A DNA stretch of 64,000 nucleotides, taken from NCBI RefSeq assembly GCF_963455295.1, contig NZ_OY734020.1, positions 3,224,001 to 3,288,000 on the forward strand. The letters run 5' to 3'. The translations under genes and the position numbers were made by a program. Under the pieces are notes generated by a model. That model did no database searches. It was not told the DNA's origin and was given only the letters and a program-made list of their open reading frames with translations. This document shows, piece after piece, positions 1-9,001 of this stretch; positions within the stretch are counted from its first letter, which is position 1; each line of letters begins with the position of its first letter. Origin of the DNA: Candidatus Thiodiazotropha sp. CDECU1 (lineage in GTDB: Bacteria; Pseudomonadota; Gammaproteobacteria; Chromatiales; Chromatiaceae).

Positions 1-2
1 TA

Positions 3-1151
3 TCAAAAATAGAGGAGCGCCGGGAGACGAACGGCGTAGTGACCATCGTTTTCATTCACGGCTGGAAACACAATGCCGACGAAAGTGATGAGAATCTCAG
101 GGACTTCAAAAAAACCCTGGAAGTGTTATCAGCCTCCGCACAGCTGATAAACAGGCGCCTGGTCGGTGTCTACATAGGATGGCGGGGGCTCAGCATCGAA
201 ATGCCCCTGCTCAAGGAAGTGACGTTCTGGGATCGTAAGGCAGTGGCACAGGAGGTCGGCAAGGGTGGGGTAACTCAGCTACTCCTGGAGCTGGCTAAGA
301 TCGACCATAAAGATCCAACTAATGTATTGGCGATTGTGGGACACAGTTTCGGCGGTGCGATTGCGGTTAGCGCAGCAACAGAAATCATCTCGGAAATCAT
401 AATCAATGACAGACAGGGACAGGAACCTGGCGGAACGATTGGGGATGCGGTAATCGTGCTCAATCCGGCGATAGAAGCGAACCAGACATTGAACATGGTC
501 GAGGCGGCGGTAAAAAATAAAATCACCGGCCCGAGCAATCCCCTCTTTTATTCAATCAGCACTGACGCGGATTGGGCAACCCACTACGTCTTTCCTGTCG
601 GCCAGACCATCGGCCTGCTGTTTACCTGGCGTCAGATGGATCTGCAACGATCCTACTACCACGACCGTCTGACTCAGGAATCGTTGATACTGCGGGAAGA
701 ACATCTCGACGCCACAACCACCGGTAACTTTGCACCCTATTTGACTCACCGATTGAAAATGGATACCTCCAGCGAGATACCGGAACCGACTCTGCACAGC
801 TGCGAAGAGCTACCGGACGCGTGTGTGCCAAAAGGATTGACAACGCTCGATGGGCACCCGGCTATCGGCCCTCTCCCTGAGAAATATCCACTCCAGTTTA
901 TTAAGACGGATAAAACGGTAATGGCAGGTCATAACGACATATTCAATCCAGAGATCCTGACCTTCATATACACCCTCATAGACGATGTGGTCCGCTATGC
1001 GATTAGTGACCACCCCGACTATGAGGACGATGGTATAGCGACCGGAAATATCCTTTCCAGACCTGACGATCTCAAAAACCGTTTCAGGCAGTTCTATCCG
1101 ACAATAGAGTTGAAGATAAGCGAGGTACCATCAAACAGCGCTAAACCATGA
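3..1151 (+). CDS. Alpha/beta hydrolase-like protein, 5' end outside window
   Basis: The protein has an alpha/beta hydrolase-fold start (VFIHGW, the usual oxyanion-hole strand) and a nucleophile elbow GHSFGG about 100 residues later, so a serine hydrolase or lipase-like role is likely; the substrate is unknown. A GTG at 39 could start a 370-residue protein, but the frame is open without a stop back to base 3 and no ribosome binding site precedes the GTG, so I think the true start lies upstream of the window. No signal peptide or membrane segment is visible in the part shown. It ends in TGA at 1149-1151, and the next gene is convergent. The C-terminal 150 residues match nothing I recognise. Confidence 0.7.
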   Translation, partial: SKIEERRETNGVVTIVFIHGWKHNADESDENLRDFKKTLEVLSASAQLINRRLVGVYIGWRGLSIEMPLLKEVTFWDRKAVAQEVGKGGVTQLLLELAKIDHKDPTNVLAIVGHSFGGAIAVSAATEIISEIIINDRQGQEPGGTIGDAVIVLNPAIEANQTLNMVEAAVKNKITGPSNPLFYSISTDADWATHYVFPVGQTIGLLFTWRQMDLQRSYYHDRLTQESLILREEHLDATTTGNFAPYLTHRLKMDTSSEIPEPTLHSCEELPDACVPKGLTTLDGHPAIGPLPEKYPLQFIKTDKTVMAGHNDIFNPEILTFIYTLIDDVVRYAISDHPDYEDDGIATGNILSRPDDLKNRFRQFYPTIELKISEVPSNSAKP

Positions 1152-1212
1152 GTATCTCGACAAGAGGAGCGAGACGGATTGTTGGCCGCGAATCCATGGC
1201 ATTGAGCGCCGT

Positions 1213-1728
1213 CTACTCTTCTTGTATCTGTCCTTGTTCCTGTTCGGCTCTATACAGTGGCACCTCATCACAAGCAGATCCCAGATAGAGGAAGAATGCC
1301 GCTGTATCAGAGATCTCAGTTTCTGGGTATGTATCCAACCAGTCTGTAATCTCCTGCTGTCGCGGCATGACACGACTCTCTAATTCAGAAAGCTCCTCGA
1401 GTGAAGCGGCTTTCATGATATCCCCCCTATCCGCGTCACAGCCGATTCCGAACTTCCTGGCCAAGGGTATCAGGTCCCGCAGAGATTCAGGTACTTCAGC
1501 TTCGATCAAGACGGGCGGCTCGACAACCGTCGCCGGTACAAAAACTCCGATATCCTTACCAATCAACAATACAAGCAACAGTTCGACAATGAGCACGGGG
1601 AACAGAATTAGTAGCAGGAGACCAAATCCAAGCTGATACCAGACCCCTGCATCCCTGAGCCCATATACCTCAACCTTATAGTTGTCGATTTTTCCCGCTA
1701 CGCATTCAAGCCTCTGTCTAAAATCCAT
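1213..1728 (-). CDS. Hypothetical protein with one hydrophobic segment
   Basis: A 171-residue protein of unrecognised family. Residues about 33-56 form a strongly hydrophobic stretch rich in Leu, Ile and Val that can span the membrane once or as a hairpin. The remainder is acidic and probably soluble, ending in a Gln/Glu-rich tail. The ATG at 1728 is preceded by AAGGATT, a usable but tightly spaced ribosome binding site. It is convergent with the hydrolase to the left and divergent from the NADAR gene to the right, so it is probably transcribed alone. No function is proposed. Confidence 0.6.
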   Translation of the reverse strand: MDFRQRLECVAGKIDNYKVEVYGLRDAGVWYQLGFGLLLLILFPVLIVELLLVLLIGKDIGVFVPATVVEPPVLIEAEVPESLRDLIPLARKFGIGCDADRGDIMKAASLEELSELESRVMPRQQEITDWLDTYPETEISDTAAFFLYLGSACDEVPLYRAEQEQGQIQEE

Positions 1729-1840
1729 AATCCTTAGATCCGAAAAACATCATGCCGATCAACCCTTCTTTTCACGACTTGGATACTGAGTCAGGTTGAG
1801 AGACAATGATAACTCATTCTAAGGTTACTGGTGTTAACTG

Positions 1841-2320
1841 ATGATTTTCTCAAGGTCTGAATCCTCACCGCTTTATGTATCCCGCACTGACCCACTCGAT
1901 ATACTCTCCAGCTACTCAAAATATGGATTTGACCTTGACGGTGACACCTGGCCCTCCGTGGAACACTACTACCAGGGCATGAAATTTGAGCCGGGCGAGT
2001 TGCGCGATGCGATTCGGGAATCAGACCATCCGGCGAAGGCAAAAAAACTCGCTGAGCAAAACAAAAAACTCATACGCAATGATTGGCAAAAGATGAAGGA
2101 AGTGATCATGACCCGCGGCATCTATATAAAATGCCGCACCCACGCGGAAGCGGCCAATAGATTGATAGCCACCGACGAGCAGAAGATCATCGAGAACAGC
2201 CAATTCGACTACTTCTGGGGCTGTGGCCGTGACGGACGCGGCCACAACACCTTTGGCAAGGTACTGATGGCGGTCAGGGACAAACTCCGGCAAGAGCTGT
2301 CAGGTAGTGAAGGGCCATAG
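1841..2320 (+). CDS. NADAR-family protein (YbiA-like N-glycosidase)
   Basis: This 159-residue protein matches the NADAR/YbiA family throughout: an early acidic/aromatic region, WPSVEHYYQGMKF at about 38-50, conserved Lys and Arg around 65-95, and the terminal signature FDYFWGCGRDGRGHNTFGK near 127-145. Family members cleave N-glycosidic bonds of ADP-ribose-type or riboflavin-pathway intermediates; E. coli YbiA acts on reactive riboflavin precursors, and others are linked to NAD/ADP-ribose defence or ADP-ribosylation reversal. Length is normal and no domain is missing. It stands alone, overlapping the 3' end of the small membrane protein on the other strand by about 20 bases. No clear ribosome binding site is seen close to the ATG. 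Confidence 0.85.
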   Translation: MIFSRSESSPLYVSRTDPLDILSSYSKYGFDLDGDTWPSVEHYYQGMKFEPGELRDAIRESDHPAKAKKLAEQNKKLIRNDWQKMKEVIMTRGIYIKCRTHAEAANRLIATDEQKIIENSQFDYFWGCGRDGRGHNTFGKVLMAVRDKLRQELSGSEGP

Positions 2321-2593
2321 CTCTATTCCATGCCACAAAAAGCCGACGGACAGGAGCATGCATAGCAGTGTGACAACTGCATACAGCGGTTTCAATCCAA
2401 CCGCCAGAATCTGTTTGATCCCTATATAGGCCCCGATGGCGGTGACAAAAAAAGCAAACTCACTCACCACGAGAAGCGTCAACAGGGGGATGGCCGTAGC
2501 CCCATCAACCCGGGTTTCACCCCCTTTCATCACAACCAGCAGTAAAATCAGGCCGATACCCAAGGCGACAAAGGGGAAGTTGTTTTTATTCAT
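2300..2593 (-). CDS. Small hypothetical membrane protein
   Basis: About 97 residues with three likely membrane-spanning segments (roughly residues 8-24, 38-60 and 70-92), so a small inner-membrane protein of unknown role. I chose the ATG at 2593 over an in-frame TTG nine bases upstream; neither has a convincing ribosome binding site. The 3' end overlaps the convergent NADAR gene by 21 bases. Its start lies 40 bases from the MITE that begins at 2633, so the element may have affected its promoter region. Confidence 0.5.
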   Translation of the reverse strand: MNKNNFPFVALGIGLILLLVVMKGGETRVDGATAIPLLTLLVVSEFAFFVTAIGAYIGIKQILAVGLKPLYAVVTLLCMLLSVGFLWHGIELWPFTT

Positions 2594-2632
2594 CGGTATC
2601 AATCAGGCTTCATGAAACTATGGTTACAGGCC

Positions 2633-2903
2633 CTAGGGCCTGTTAACACTAATCCAATACGTCCTGCTGGGGCTGTTTTTGTGTCCAGCAAGGCAGAATG
2701 AGCGTCGTGTAGCACGGCTACATGAGCGAATGATAACGCTGCTGGGCGCAAAAACAGCCCCAGCCCTTCGGGTTGCACCTGAAAAAGCGCCACTCAGCGT
2801 TGCTCGTCGTTCATTTGGAGTGACCAAACTTCTCTCCTCGCGCCTTGATTGGCGCTTTTTCAGGTTCAACAGGGCGCATTGGATTAGTGTTAACAGGCCC
2901 TAG
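2633..2903. mobile_element. 271-bp MITE with 26-bp perfect terminal inverted repeats
   Basis: Bases 2633-2658 and 2878-2903 are exact reverse complements (26/26), beginning CTAGGGCCTGTTAACAC. Inside are two further hairpin pairs: 2666-2690 pairs with 2740-2764 (23 of 25), and 2777-2792 pairs with 2850-2865 (16 of 16). There is no coding capacity for a transposase, so it would be a non-autonomous element moved in trans. Just left of it, 2624-2636 reads TTACAGGCCCTAG, which resembles the right end of a second copy, so two ends abut. The CTAG at each terminus may be target duplication or part of the repeat. Confidence 0.85.
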
Positions 2904-3219
2904 TATACACATCCAAAGCCTGACCAGGGTGGCAAAAATCGTAGCACAAGCGATCTTCTCCGGTGCGGAAGAAAAGATGTAACCGATACCAACGACGGCC
3001 TCGGCGATAGGGTTAATGCCTGGTTTCTCTCACATCCGGACGGGTATGAGGAATTGTTTTTTCTTCTAGACTTCAAAGTAGGAGTGAAGTCGGGGTAAAG
3101 CATCTGCATCCTGAGAAAAATGACTGGCAACACCGGATGATCACATACCATTCGTGTGCGCCTAAAATACTTTTATGTTGTCACAGCTTATGTGAAGCAC
3201 GGTTATAGGATACAAACCT
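2904..3219. other. Intergenic region before the ligase fusion gene
   Basis: About 316 bases with no supported gene; a minus-strand frame here has no family resemblance. It should hold the promoter of the fusion gene that starts at 3220, but I see no clear consensus promoter or operator. Confidence 0.4.
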
Positions 3220-6063
3220 ATGGGTAATCGACTCCCTGAAGAGATGGATACCCGAAAAACCGAGATCACGGCGGATGATCTATTGGGTGTGATTCAAGGA
3301 TTGATCGATGAGATGCCCACGAACAGCCACTACCGGCAAGGGTTGAATCTGGACTGCCGTCTGGAGTACGACCTGGGCCTGGACAGCCTTGCACGGACTG
3401 AGTTGGTGGCCCGTATCAACAAGCGATTCACAATCCTCATGCCGGACGAGGCACTACTCGCTGAAACACCCCGTGCGCTGTTGGCGCTACTGGCGCAGAC
3501 AACCGGCATAGCGGAAGCTGAAGAAACCACCACTAGGCAGGTACTCCCTGGTGGCGTCGCCGCCCTTCCGTCTGCGGCCTCGACCCTGATGGAGGTATTG
3601 GCCTGGCATCTGGATCACCAGCCGCAACGGGCACATATACTGCACTATGGCAGCCATGAAGATCCCGATGAGCTGAGCTACCAGGATCTTTGGCTGGGCG
3701 CAGCCCGGGTGGCGACGAGCTTATGGGAGCGATCGGTAAGACCGGGCGACCGGGTGGCGCTGATGCTACCCACCGGCGAGAGCTATTTCTTCAGCTTCTT
3801 CGGCATCCTGTTGGCAGGGGCCGTACCGGTGCCCATCTACCCCCCCACCCGTCCCTCCCAGCTGGAGGAACATCTACGCCGCCACGGACGTATCCTGCAG
3901 AACGCAGGAGTACGCATACTGATCACCTTCCAGAAGGCGCACAGGGTCGCCCAGTTGCTCAGGACCCAAGTGCCCTCCCTGCAACATATCCTCGACTGGG
4001 CCGAGCTCGACAGCGGACCGAGCACACCCCCATCCGTCGCCAGGAATGGGGAGGATATCGCCTTTCTGCAATACACCTCGGGCAGTACCGGAGATCCCAA
4101 GGGTGTTGTGCTCAGCCACGCCGATCTGTTGGCCAATATCCGCGCCATGGGTGAAGCGGTTAAGGTCACCCCCGAGGATGTCTTCATAAGCTGGCTGCCT
4201 CTCTACCACGACATGGGCCTGATCGGTGCCTGGCTCGGCAGTCTCTACTACGGGATGCCGCTGGTGGTGATGTCCCCATTGCGCTTCCTGGCGCGTCCCT
4301 CCCGCTGGTTATGGGCCATCCACCGTCACCGGGGAACCCTCTCCGCCTCCCCCAACTTCGGCTACGAGCTTTGTCTCAGCAAAGTGCCCGAGGAGGAGAT
4401 AGCCGGGCTCGATCTCAGCTCCTGGCGCTTCGCCTTCAACGGCGCCGAGCCTGTCACCGCCGCCACCCTGCAAGGATTTGCCCAGCGCTTTGCACCATAC
4501 GGACTGAACGCAGGCGCCCTGGCCCCGGTGTATGGCCTGGCGGAGGTGGCCGTGGGCCTGGCCTTCCCACCACCAATGCGAGGACCCGTCATCGACCGGG
4601 TTAACAGAGAACGCTTCATGCTCAACGGCGAGGCCCTACCGGCGGCAGAGGGCGATCCTGATCCACTCAATATCGTAGCCTGCGGGCAACCCTTGCCCGA
4701 TTACAGGGTTCAGGTAGTGGATAGCAGCGCCAATCCTCTGCCCGAGCGCAGAGAGGGGCGGTTGGAGTTCCAGGGACCCTCCGCCACCAGCGGTTATTTC
4801 GACAATCCGCAAGCCACGGCACGCTTGTACCGCGACGGCTGGCTGGATACGGGTGATCGGGCCTACATCGCCGATGGGGAGATCTATATCACGGGACGCA
4901 TCAAGGAGATGATCATCCGTGGCGGACGCAATATCTACCCCTACGAACTGGAGCAGCAGCTAGGCGAGCTGCAGGGTATACGCAAGGGCTGCGTGGCAGT
5001 GTTTCCCAGCAACGACCCCACCACCGGCAGTGAACGCCTGATCGTTGTGGCAGAGAGTCGAGAGACGGACCAGGAACGCAAACTGGCACTCCTGCAGATA
5101 ATCCGGGAACGGACCACCGATCTGTTGGGGATACCGCCGGATGATCTGCTATTGGTGCCCCCGCACACAGTGCTTAAAACCTCCAGCGGTAAACTGCGGC
5201 GGGGCACCGTGCGCACCCTCTATGAACAGGGACGCCTGGGACGCGGCCAGCGCCCACTGCCACTGCAGGTGTTGAGCCTGCTGCTATCGGGCGCGGCAAA
5301 ACGGCTCCGCGGCATCCATCAGGGTGCGGCACGCTACCTCTTTGCAGCCTATGCCTGGATCACCTTCTATACCCTGGTCCCACTGGTATGGCTTTCCGTG
5401 GTGCTGTTACCGCGCCTCACCTGGCGCTGGCGTCTGATCCGTTGGGCGATTCGTATCCTGCGCGGCCTTACCGCCACGCCACTGGAGGTAGAGGGTCTTG
5501 AGCATCTGCCATCCACCGACCGACCCATCATCCTGGTGGCCAACCATGCCAGCTATCTCGATACCCTGGCGCTGATCGATGGCATACCCCGGGATTTTAT
5601 CTATGTGGCCAAACAGGAGTTGGCGGAGAGGTTCCACTCAAGGCTGTTTCTGCAACGGCTCGACACCCTCTTCGTGGAGCGGTTCGATACGCGTCGCAGC
5701 ATCGACGCAATCAAGGAGGTCACAGACAAAATCGGTGCCGGCCGCTCCCTGGCCTTCTACCCCGAAGGCACCTTCCGTACCGAACCCGGTCTGTTGCCGT
5801 TTCACATGGGCGCCTTTGTGGCAGCGGTGCAAAGCGGGGTACCTGTTGTACCGGTCACCATCAGGGGCACCCGCGCCATCCTGCAGTCCGATTCCAATTT
5901 TCCCCAGCATGGCGCAGTGCGGATCATTGTAGCGCCGCCACTGGTACCAAAAGGAAACGATTGGGCAGAGGCTGTGCGCCTGAAAATCGCCGCGAAAGCG
6001 ATAATTGCAAGTCATTGCAATGAGAAAAATCTGCAGCCGGAGGATCAGGCCAACCCAAAATAA
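3220..6063 (+). CDS. ACP - fatty acyl-AMP ligase - acyltransferase fusion protein
   Basis: A 947-residue three-domain protein. Residues about 15-95 are an acyl carrier protein with the phosphopantetheine site LGLDSL (Ser56). Residues about 115-690 are an adenylate-forming ligase with the P-loop-like YTSGSTGDPKG near 285-295 and the later motif TGDRAYI; the order and spacing fit fatty acyl-AMP ligases. After hydrophobic segments at about 705-745, residues about 770-930 form a PlsC-type acyltransferase with NHASYLD (HX4D) and FYPEGTFR. The inferred reaction is activation of a fatty acid, loading onto the built-in ACP, and transfer to a lysophospholipid or similar acceptor at the inner membrane. 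It appears monocistronic; the acceptor is unknown. Confidence 0.85.
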   Translation: MGNRLPEEMDTRKTEITADDLLGVIQGLIDEMPTNSHYRQGLNLDCRLEYDLGLDSLARTELVARINKRFTILMPDEALLAETPRALLALLAQTTGIAEAEETTTRQVLPGGVAALPSAASTLMEVLAWHLDHQPQRAHILHYGSHEDPDELSYQDLWLGAARVATSLWERSVRPGDRVALMLPTGESYFFSFFGILLAGAVPVPIYPPTRPSQLEEHLRRHGRILQNAGVRILITFQKAHRVAQLLRTQVPSLQHILDWAELDSGPSTPPSVARNGEDIAFLQYTSGSTGDPKGVVLSHADLLANIRAMGEAVKVTPEDVFISWLPLYHDMGLIGAWLGSLYYGMPLVVMSPLRFLARPSRWLWAIHRHRGTLSASPNFGYELCLSKVPEEEIAGLDLSSWRFAFNGAEPVTAATLQGFAQRFAPYGLNAGALAPVYGLAEVAVGLAFPPPMRGPVIDRVNRERFMLNGEALPAAEGDPDPLNIVACGQPLPDYRVQVVDSSANPLPERREGRLEFQGPSATSGYFDNPQATARLYRDGWLDTGDRAYIADGEIYITGRIKEMIIRGGRNIYPYELEQQLGELQGIRKGCVAVFPSNDPTTGSERLIVVAESRETDQERKLALLQIIRERTTDLLGIPPDDLLLVPPHTVLKTSSGKLRRGTVRTLYEQGRLGRGQRPLPLQVLSLLLSGAAKRLRGIHQGAARYLFAAYAWITFYTLVPLVWLSVVLLPRLTWRWRLIRWAIRILRGLTATPLEVEGLEHLPSTDRPIILVANHASYLDTLALIDGIPRDFIYVAKQELAERFHSRLFLQRLDTLFVERFDTRRSIDAIKEVTDKIGAGRSLAFYPEGTFRTEPGLLPFHMGAFVAAVQSGVPVVPVTIRGTRAILQSDSNFPQHGAVRIIVAPPLVPKGNDWAEAVRLKIAAKAIIASHCNEKNLQPEDQANPK

Positions 6064-6125
6064 CAGCTTCTCCAATTGTAACTATTCAGCCCAAGTACGA
6101 AGAATAACCAAAGTAAGCATTGGTT

Positions 6126-6217
6126 GCCCCACAGCTATCAGAAACTGTTGTCCGCAGGGACGCGGACATCAAGCGCCCAGGGATGGGTTTACAGCGAGTT
6201 TCTGATAGCTGTGGGGC
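6126..6217. repeat. Palindromic repeat with 21-bp perfect arms
   Basis: Bases 6126-6146 and 6197-6217 are exact reverse complements (core ACAGCTATCAGAAACT). Between them lies a smaller hairpin, TGTCCGC/GCGGACA, at 6149-6168. The 92-bp unit sits between the 3' ends of two convergent genes and may act as a bidirectional terminator or be a REP/MITE-type element. It has no T-tract at either edge, so simple intrinsic termination is not obvious. Confidence 0.7.
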
Positions 6218-6264
6218 GACCAACGCGGGATGATTCCACCCGGGGGGGAGTCGTTACCAGTCTC

Positions 6265-7032
6265 CTACTTAAACCCACACCCAGAGGCAATCCCCGACAC
6301 TGTTCTATTGTTACGCTTTACATTGTGCTCACTAAGGTAGGTCATGATACTTTCAGCCGTGAACTTGGTGGCGGGAAAAATATCCATTCCAATACTTTTT
6401 ATGCCTTTTGCCGTCCATTCATTACATGTGTTCAACAGATGGTAGTTGCCAGCTCCCTTGTAGAACTGACTATCCCCGTAAATACCTTTGCTAAGCTGTT
6501 CCACCTCACCCGATCTGTTTTTTCTGAAGCTGTTAGAAACGAAGTCTACCAATGATGTAAGCTCTTTATCACTCAAACACAGCAGTTCCATTTGGCTATT
6601 AGCGAAATAATCCCTCACATTTCCCGGCACTGCCACTGCATGAACCACTGTTTCAGTTGGCCATAATATTGCTCTTATTTTCAAGCCAGCGGTTATTTCC
6701 TTGGCCTGATAGAATTTCTTGTCACCCCAGCCGAACTCGATATTGGCACTACCTCCAAATCTATCTTCCAATGAGGGAACAGCCTCATAAACCTTGGTTG
6801 AGGGAATCACAAAGCCGGTATGCCATGCGTGACTGACCACATAGACTTCGTTTTCACCATGTCCGGTGTAAGAGTCCGGGTACTGGACGATTTTTGGGGT
6901 ATCGGAACAAGCGGAAATAGATAGTAATAAAATGAGCGAGACATATGCCTTTATGCCCTGGGTTATCGTAACTCTCTGAGCCGTGGCGGCCACGGCCACC
7001 ATCCATGTTGCGACGGATAGCTTCACAATCAC
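6265..7032 (-). CDS. DUF2459 family lipoprotein
   Basis: The conserved core of DUF2459 (TIGR02117-type) proteins is visible: HAWHTGFVIP near residue 70, FGWGDKKFY near 98-106, and a C-terminal region with YHLLNTCNEWTAKGI near 205-219. The Cys in NTCN and the HxxH motif are typical of the family and suggest a papain- or NlpC-like fold, but no activity is established. A hydrophobic stretch ends in LSISAC at about residue 42, which is a good lipobox, so the mature protein would be anchored in an outer or inner membrane leaflet. The long N-terminus suggests that the real start is internal, perhaps the Met at residue 11. It is transcribed alone. Confidence 0.8.
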   Translation of the reverse strand: MIVKLSVATWMVAVAATAQRVTITQGIKAYVSLILLLSISACSDTPKIVQYPDSYTGHGENEVYVVSHAWHTGFVIPSTKVYEAVPSLEDRFGGSANIEFGWGDKKFYQAKEITAGLKIRAILWPTETVVHAVAVPGNVRDYFANSQMELLCLSDKELTSLVDFVSNSFRKNRSGEVEQLSKGIYGDSQFYKGAGNYHLLNTCNEWTAKGIKSIGMDIFPATKFTAESIMTYLSEHNVKRNNRTVSGIASGCGFK

Positions 7033-7348
7033 TAGCCTATGGGTCCTGTCCAGGCCAAAAGCAGAGCGTGCACAGCAGCGACAATATTGGCATATGGAAA
7101 AATTGGGCTCATTTTAATCTGCCCCTATTTGAATCTACTTACTATCAAGTTCATGGTATGCAATCTGCATATTACGAATCTTAGACCAAAGCCATAACGA
7201 AAATGCACAGGGCATCCAGATAATCAGTGTAAAACACCAATGACCAAGTAGTGACGTGATATCAATTATTGCTCACATCCGAGTACTTTAGATTCCGCCA
7301 GCAAACGACTTTGGATTATGGTCACACTTTGATCTGAATTTTTCGGGA
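7033..7348. other. Intergenic region, no gene seen
   Basis: Three hundred bases between the DUF2459 gene and the remnant at 7349. I see no coding signal, RNA gene or clear repeat. Part of it may once have been coding sequence of the decayed upstream gene. Confidence 0.4.
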
Positions 7349-7681
7349 TCAATTGCGGTTGACACTACGGTAGAGCTCAACCACCTCACCCAATTGGGAT
7401 GGCCCCAGATCCGCCGCCATGGCGGAGAAGCCGATGACCGGGACACCTGTCCAAACACCATACTCGGCACCGATACGCGATTCATGGAACCTGACCTTGA
7501 CCGCCTTATAAAGCTCCGTGGTATTGGTGATGGTGAGGTTGGTGATGAAGTTGTTGTTGACGGTGTAGTACGGCAGCAGCGCGATTTGACCGCTGCCGTC
7601 TGTATTGAGGTGGACGGCTTTGACGCTGGTTGAAAGGATGGTTAGCACTAAGACGGCGAGCAGCCAGGATTGTCTTGACAC
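7349..7681 (-). pseudogene. Remnant of a larger secreted protein, internally deleted
   Basis: The frame starts at a GTG (7681) preceded by GGAGA at good spacing and encodes a clear signal peptide (cleavage near VKA) followed by LNTDGSGQIALLPYYTV and a stretch ending VKVRFHES. As I recall the family, this is the N-terminus of secreted gammaproteobacterial proteins of several hundred residues. The sequence then jumps to GVWTGVPVIGFSAM, which resembles their C-terminal end, and stops at 110 residues. I read this as an in-frame or near-frame internal deletion that removed most of the protein. It is still possible that the short product is made and secreted. It lies downstream of arsJ on the same strand. 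Confidence 0.55.
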
Positions 7682-7783
7682 TGTTGTGTCTCCTTTAGCT
7701 TTGCGTATAGAGCAAAGCAATTTCCCTTGGCTGATTATCCGATGAGAGATAACCAAACGTTCAACCGAGCTTCCAGTCTACCA

Positions 7784-9001
7784 CTACTCCTGGGTCACCG
7801 CTTCCCGCTTGACCTCCGGCAAGCCGAACGAAAGCAGAGCCGCCACCAGTACGAACCCGGCCGACCACCAGAGACAACCGGTAAGGCCGTCGAGCTGATA
7901 GATCAGCCCTGAGAGCACTGTACCCAGCAAGCGCCCGCCGGCATTGGCCATGTAGTAGAAGCCCACATTCATGGCCACCTTATCATGATCGGAGTAGGCC
8001 AGGATGAGGTAGGAGTGGACTGCGGAGTTAACGGCGAAGACCACACCGAACAGGATCAGGCCGATCACCAGCACAGTGTCGGCGGGCCATCCCATGTGCA
8101 ATCCCAACGCGATGGCAATCGGAAACAGGGCCAGCAGGAATGCCCAAAATCTTGCCGTACCTCCGCCCGGACCCTGCCCGTGATGGCTGCGCCGGACCAG
8201 CCTGGGAACACTGGCCTGAACCAGGCCGTAGCCGATGATCCAGAGCGCCAGGTACCCCCCCACCTGGGTGAATGACCAGCCGAGCACTTGGTAGAGAAAC
8301 ACCGGCAGACCTACCACGAACCAGACATCCCGGGAACCGAAGAGAAAGAAGCGGGCCGCTGCCAGCCAGTTGATGGCCGGGATGTTGGAAAAGACCTGGG
8401 TGAATTTGGGTTTCGACTTCATCTTACCCAGGCCGGTGGGCAGGAGTATGGCGGTAACAATCAGGACCAGCAGCAACATCACCGCCAGAACGGCCAAGGC
8501 ACCACGGAAACCGATCAGTTCCAACAACGCCGCACCGATGAAGTAACCACCGCCCTTGAGGGCATTCTTGGAGCCGGTCAACACCGCCACCCACTTGAAC
8601 AGGGTGGTCTCGCTGCCGTCTTTGACCATGGTCTTGACGGATGCCTTTGCCGACATCTTGTTCAGGTCCTTGGCGATCCCCGACAGGGCCTGGGCAAACA
8701 TCACATAGGCCACGGAGAGCCAGGGATCGGGGACGGTGAGTAATGCCAGTGCCACAACCTGCAGCCCCATACCGATATGCATGGTCAGGTTGAGGCCGAT
8801 ACGCGCACCCAGCCAGCCGCCCACCAGATTGGTGACGATGCCGAAGAACTCATAGAAGAGAAACAGCATCGCCACTTCGAAGGGCGAATAACCCAGCAGG
8901 TGGAAATAGAGCACCACCAGCATGCGGATGGCGCCGTCGGTGATGGTGAAGGCCCAGTAGCCCCCGGTAACCACCAGGTAGTTGCGCAGACCCTGATCCA
9001 T
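7784..9001 (-). CDS. arsJ: ArsJ, organoarsenical efflux MFS transporter
   Basis: A 405-residue major facilitator protein with about twelve hydrophobic segments. It begins [20 protein letters not shown], which is characteristic of ArsJ. ArsJ exports 1-arseno-3-phosphoglycerate, the unstable product formed when glyceraldehyde-3-phosphate dehydrogenase uses arsenate instead of phosphate, and so confers arsenate resistance. The ATG at 9001 overlaps the stop of the upstream dehydrogenase gene by one base (TAATG), so the pair is translationally coupled. A longer frame extends 19 codons upstream, but that part lies inside the dehydrogenase gene and lacks resemblance to the family. It would reside in the inner membrane. 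Confidence 0.93.
   Translation of the reverse strand: MDQGLRNYLVVTGGYWAFTITDGAIRMLVVLYFHLLGYSPFEVAMLFLFYEFFGIVTNLVGGWLGARIGLNLTMHIGMGLQVVALALLTVPDPWLSVAYVMFAQALSGIAKDLNKMSAKASVKTMVKDGSETTLFKWVAVLTGSKNALKGGGYFIGAALLELIGFRGALAVLAVMLLLVLIVTAILLPTGLGKMKSKPKFTQVFSNIPAINWLAAARFFLFGSRDVWFVVGLPVFLYQVLGWSFTQVGGYLALWIIGYGLVQASVPRLVRRSHHGQGPGGGTARFWAFLLALFPIAIALGLHMGWPADTVLVIGLILFGVVFAVNSAVHSYLILAYSDHDKVAMNVGFYYMANAGGRLLGTVLSGLIYQLDGLTGCLWWSAGFVLVAALLSFGLPEVKREAVTQE

Noticed and set aside
2599-2903. Small frames inside the MITE
   Set aside because: They consist of inverted-repeat sequence with low-complexity products, and no start signal is seen.
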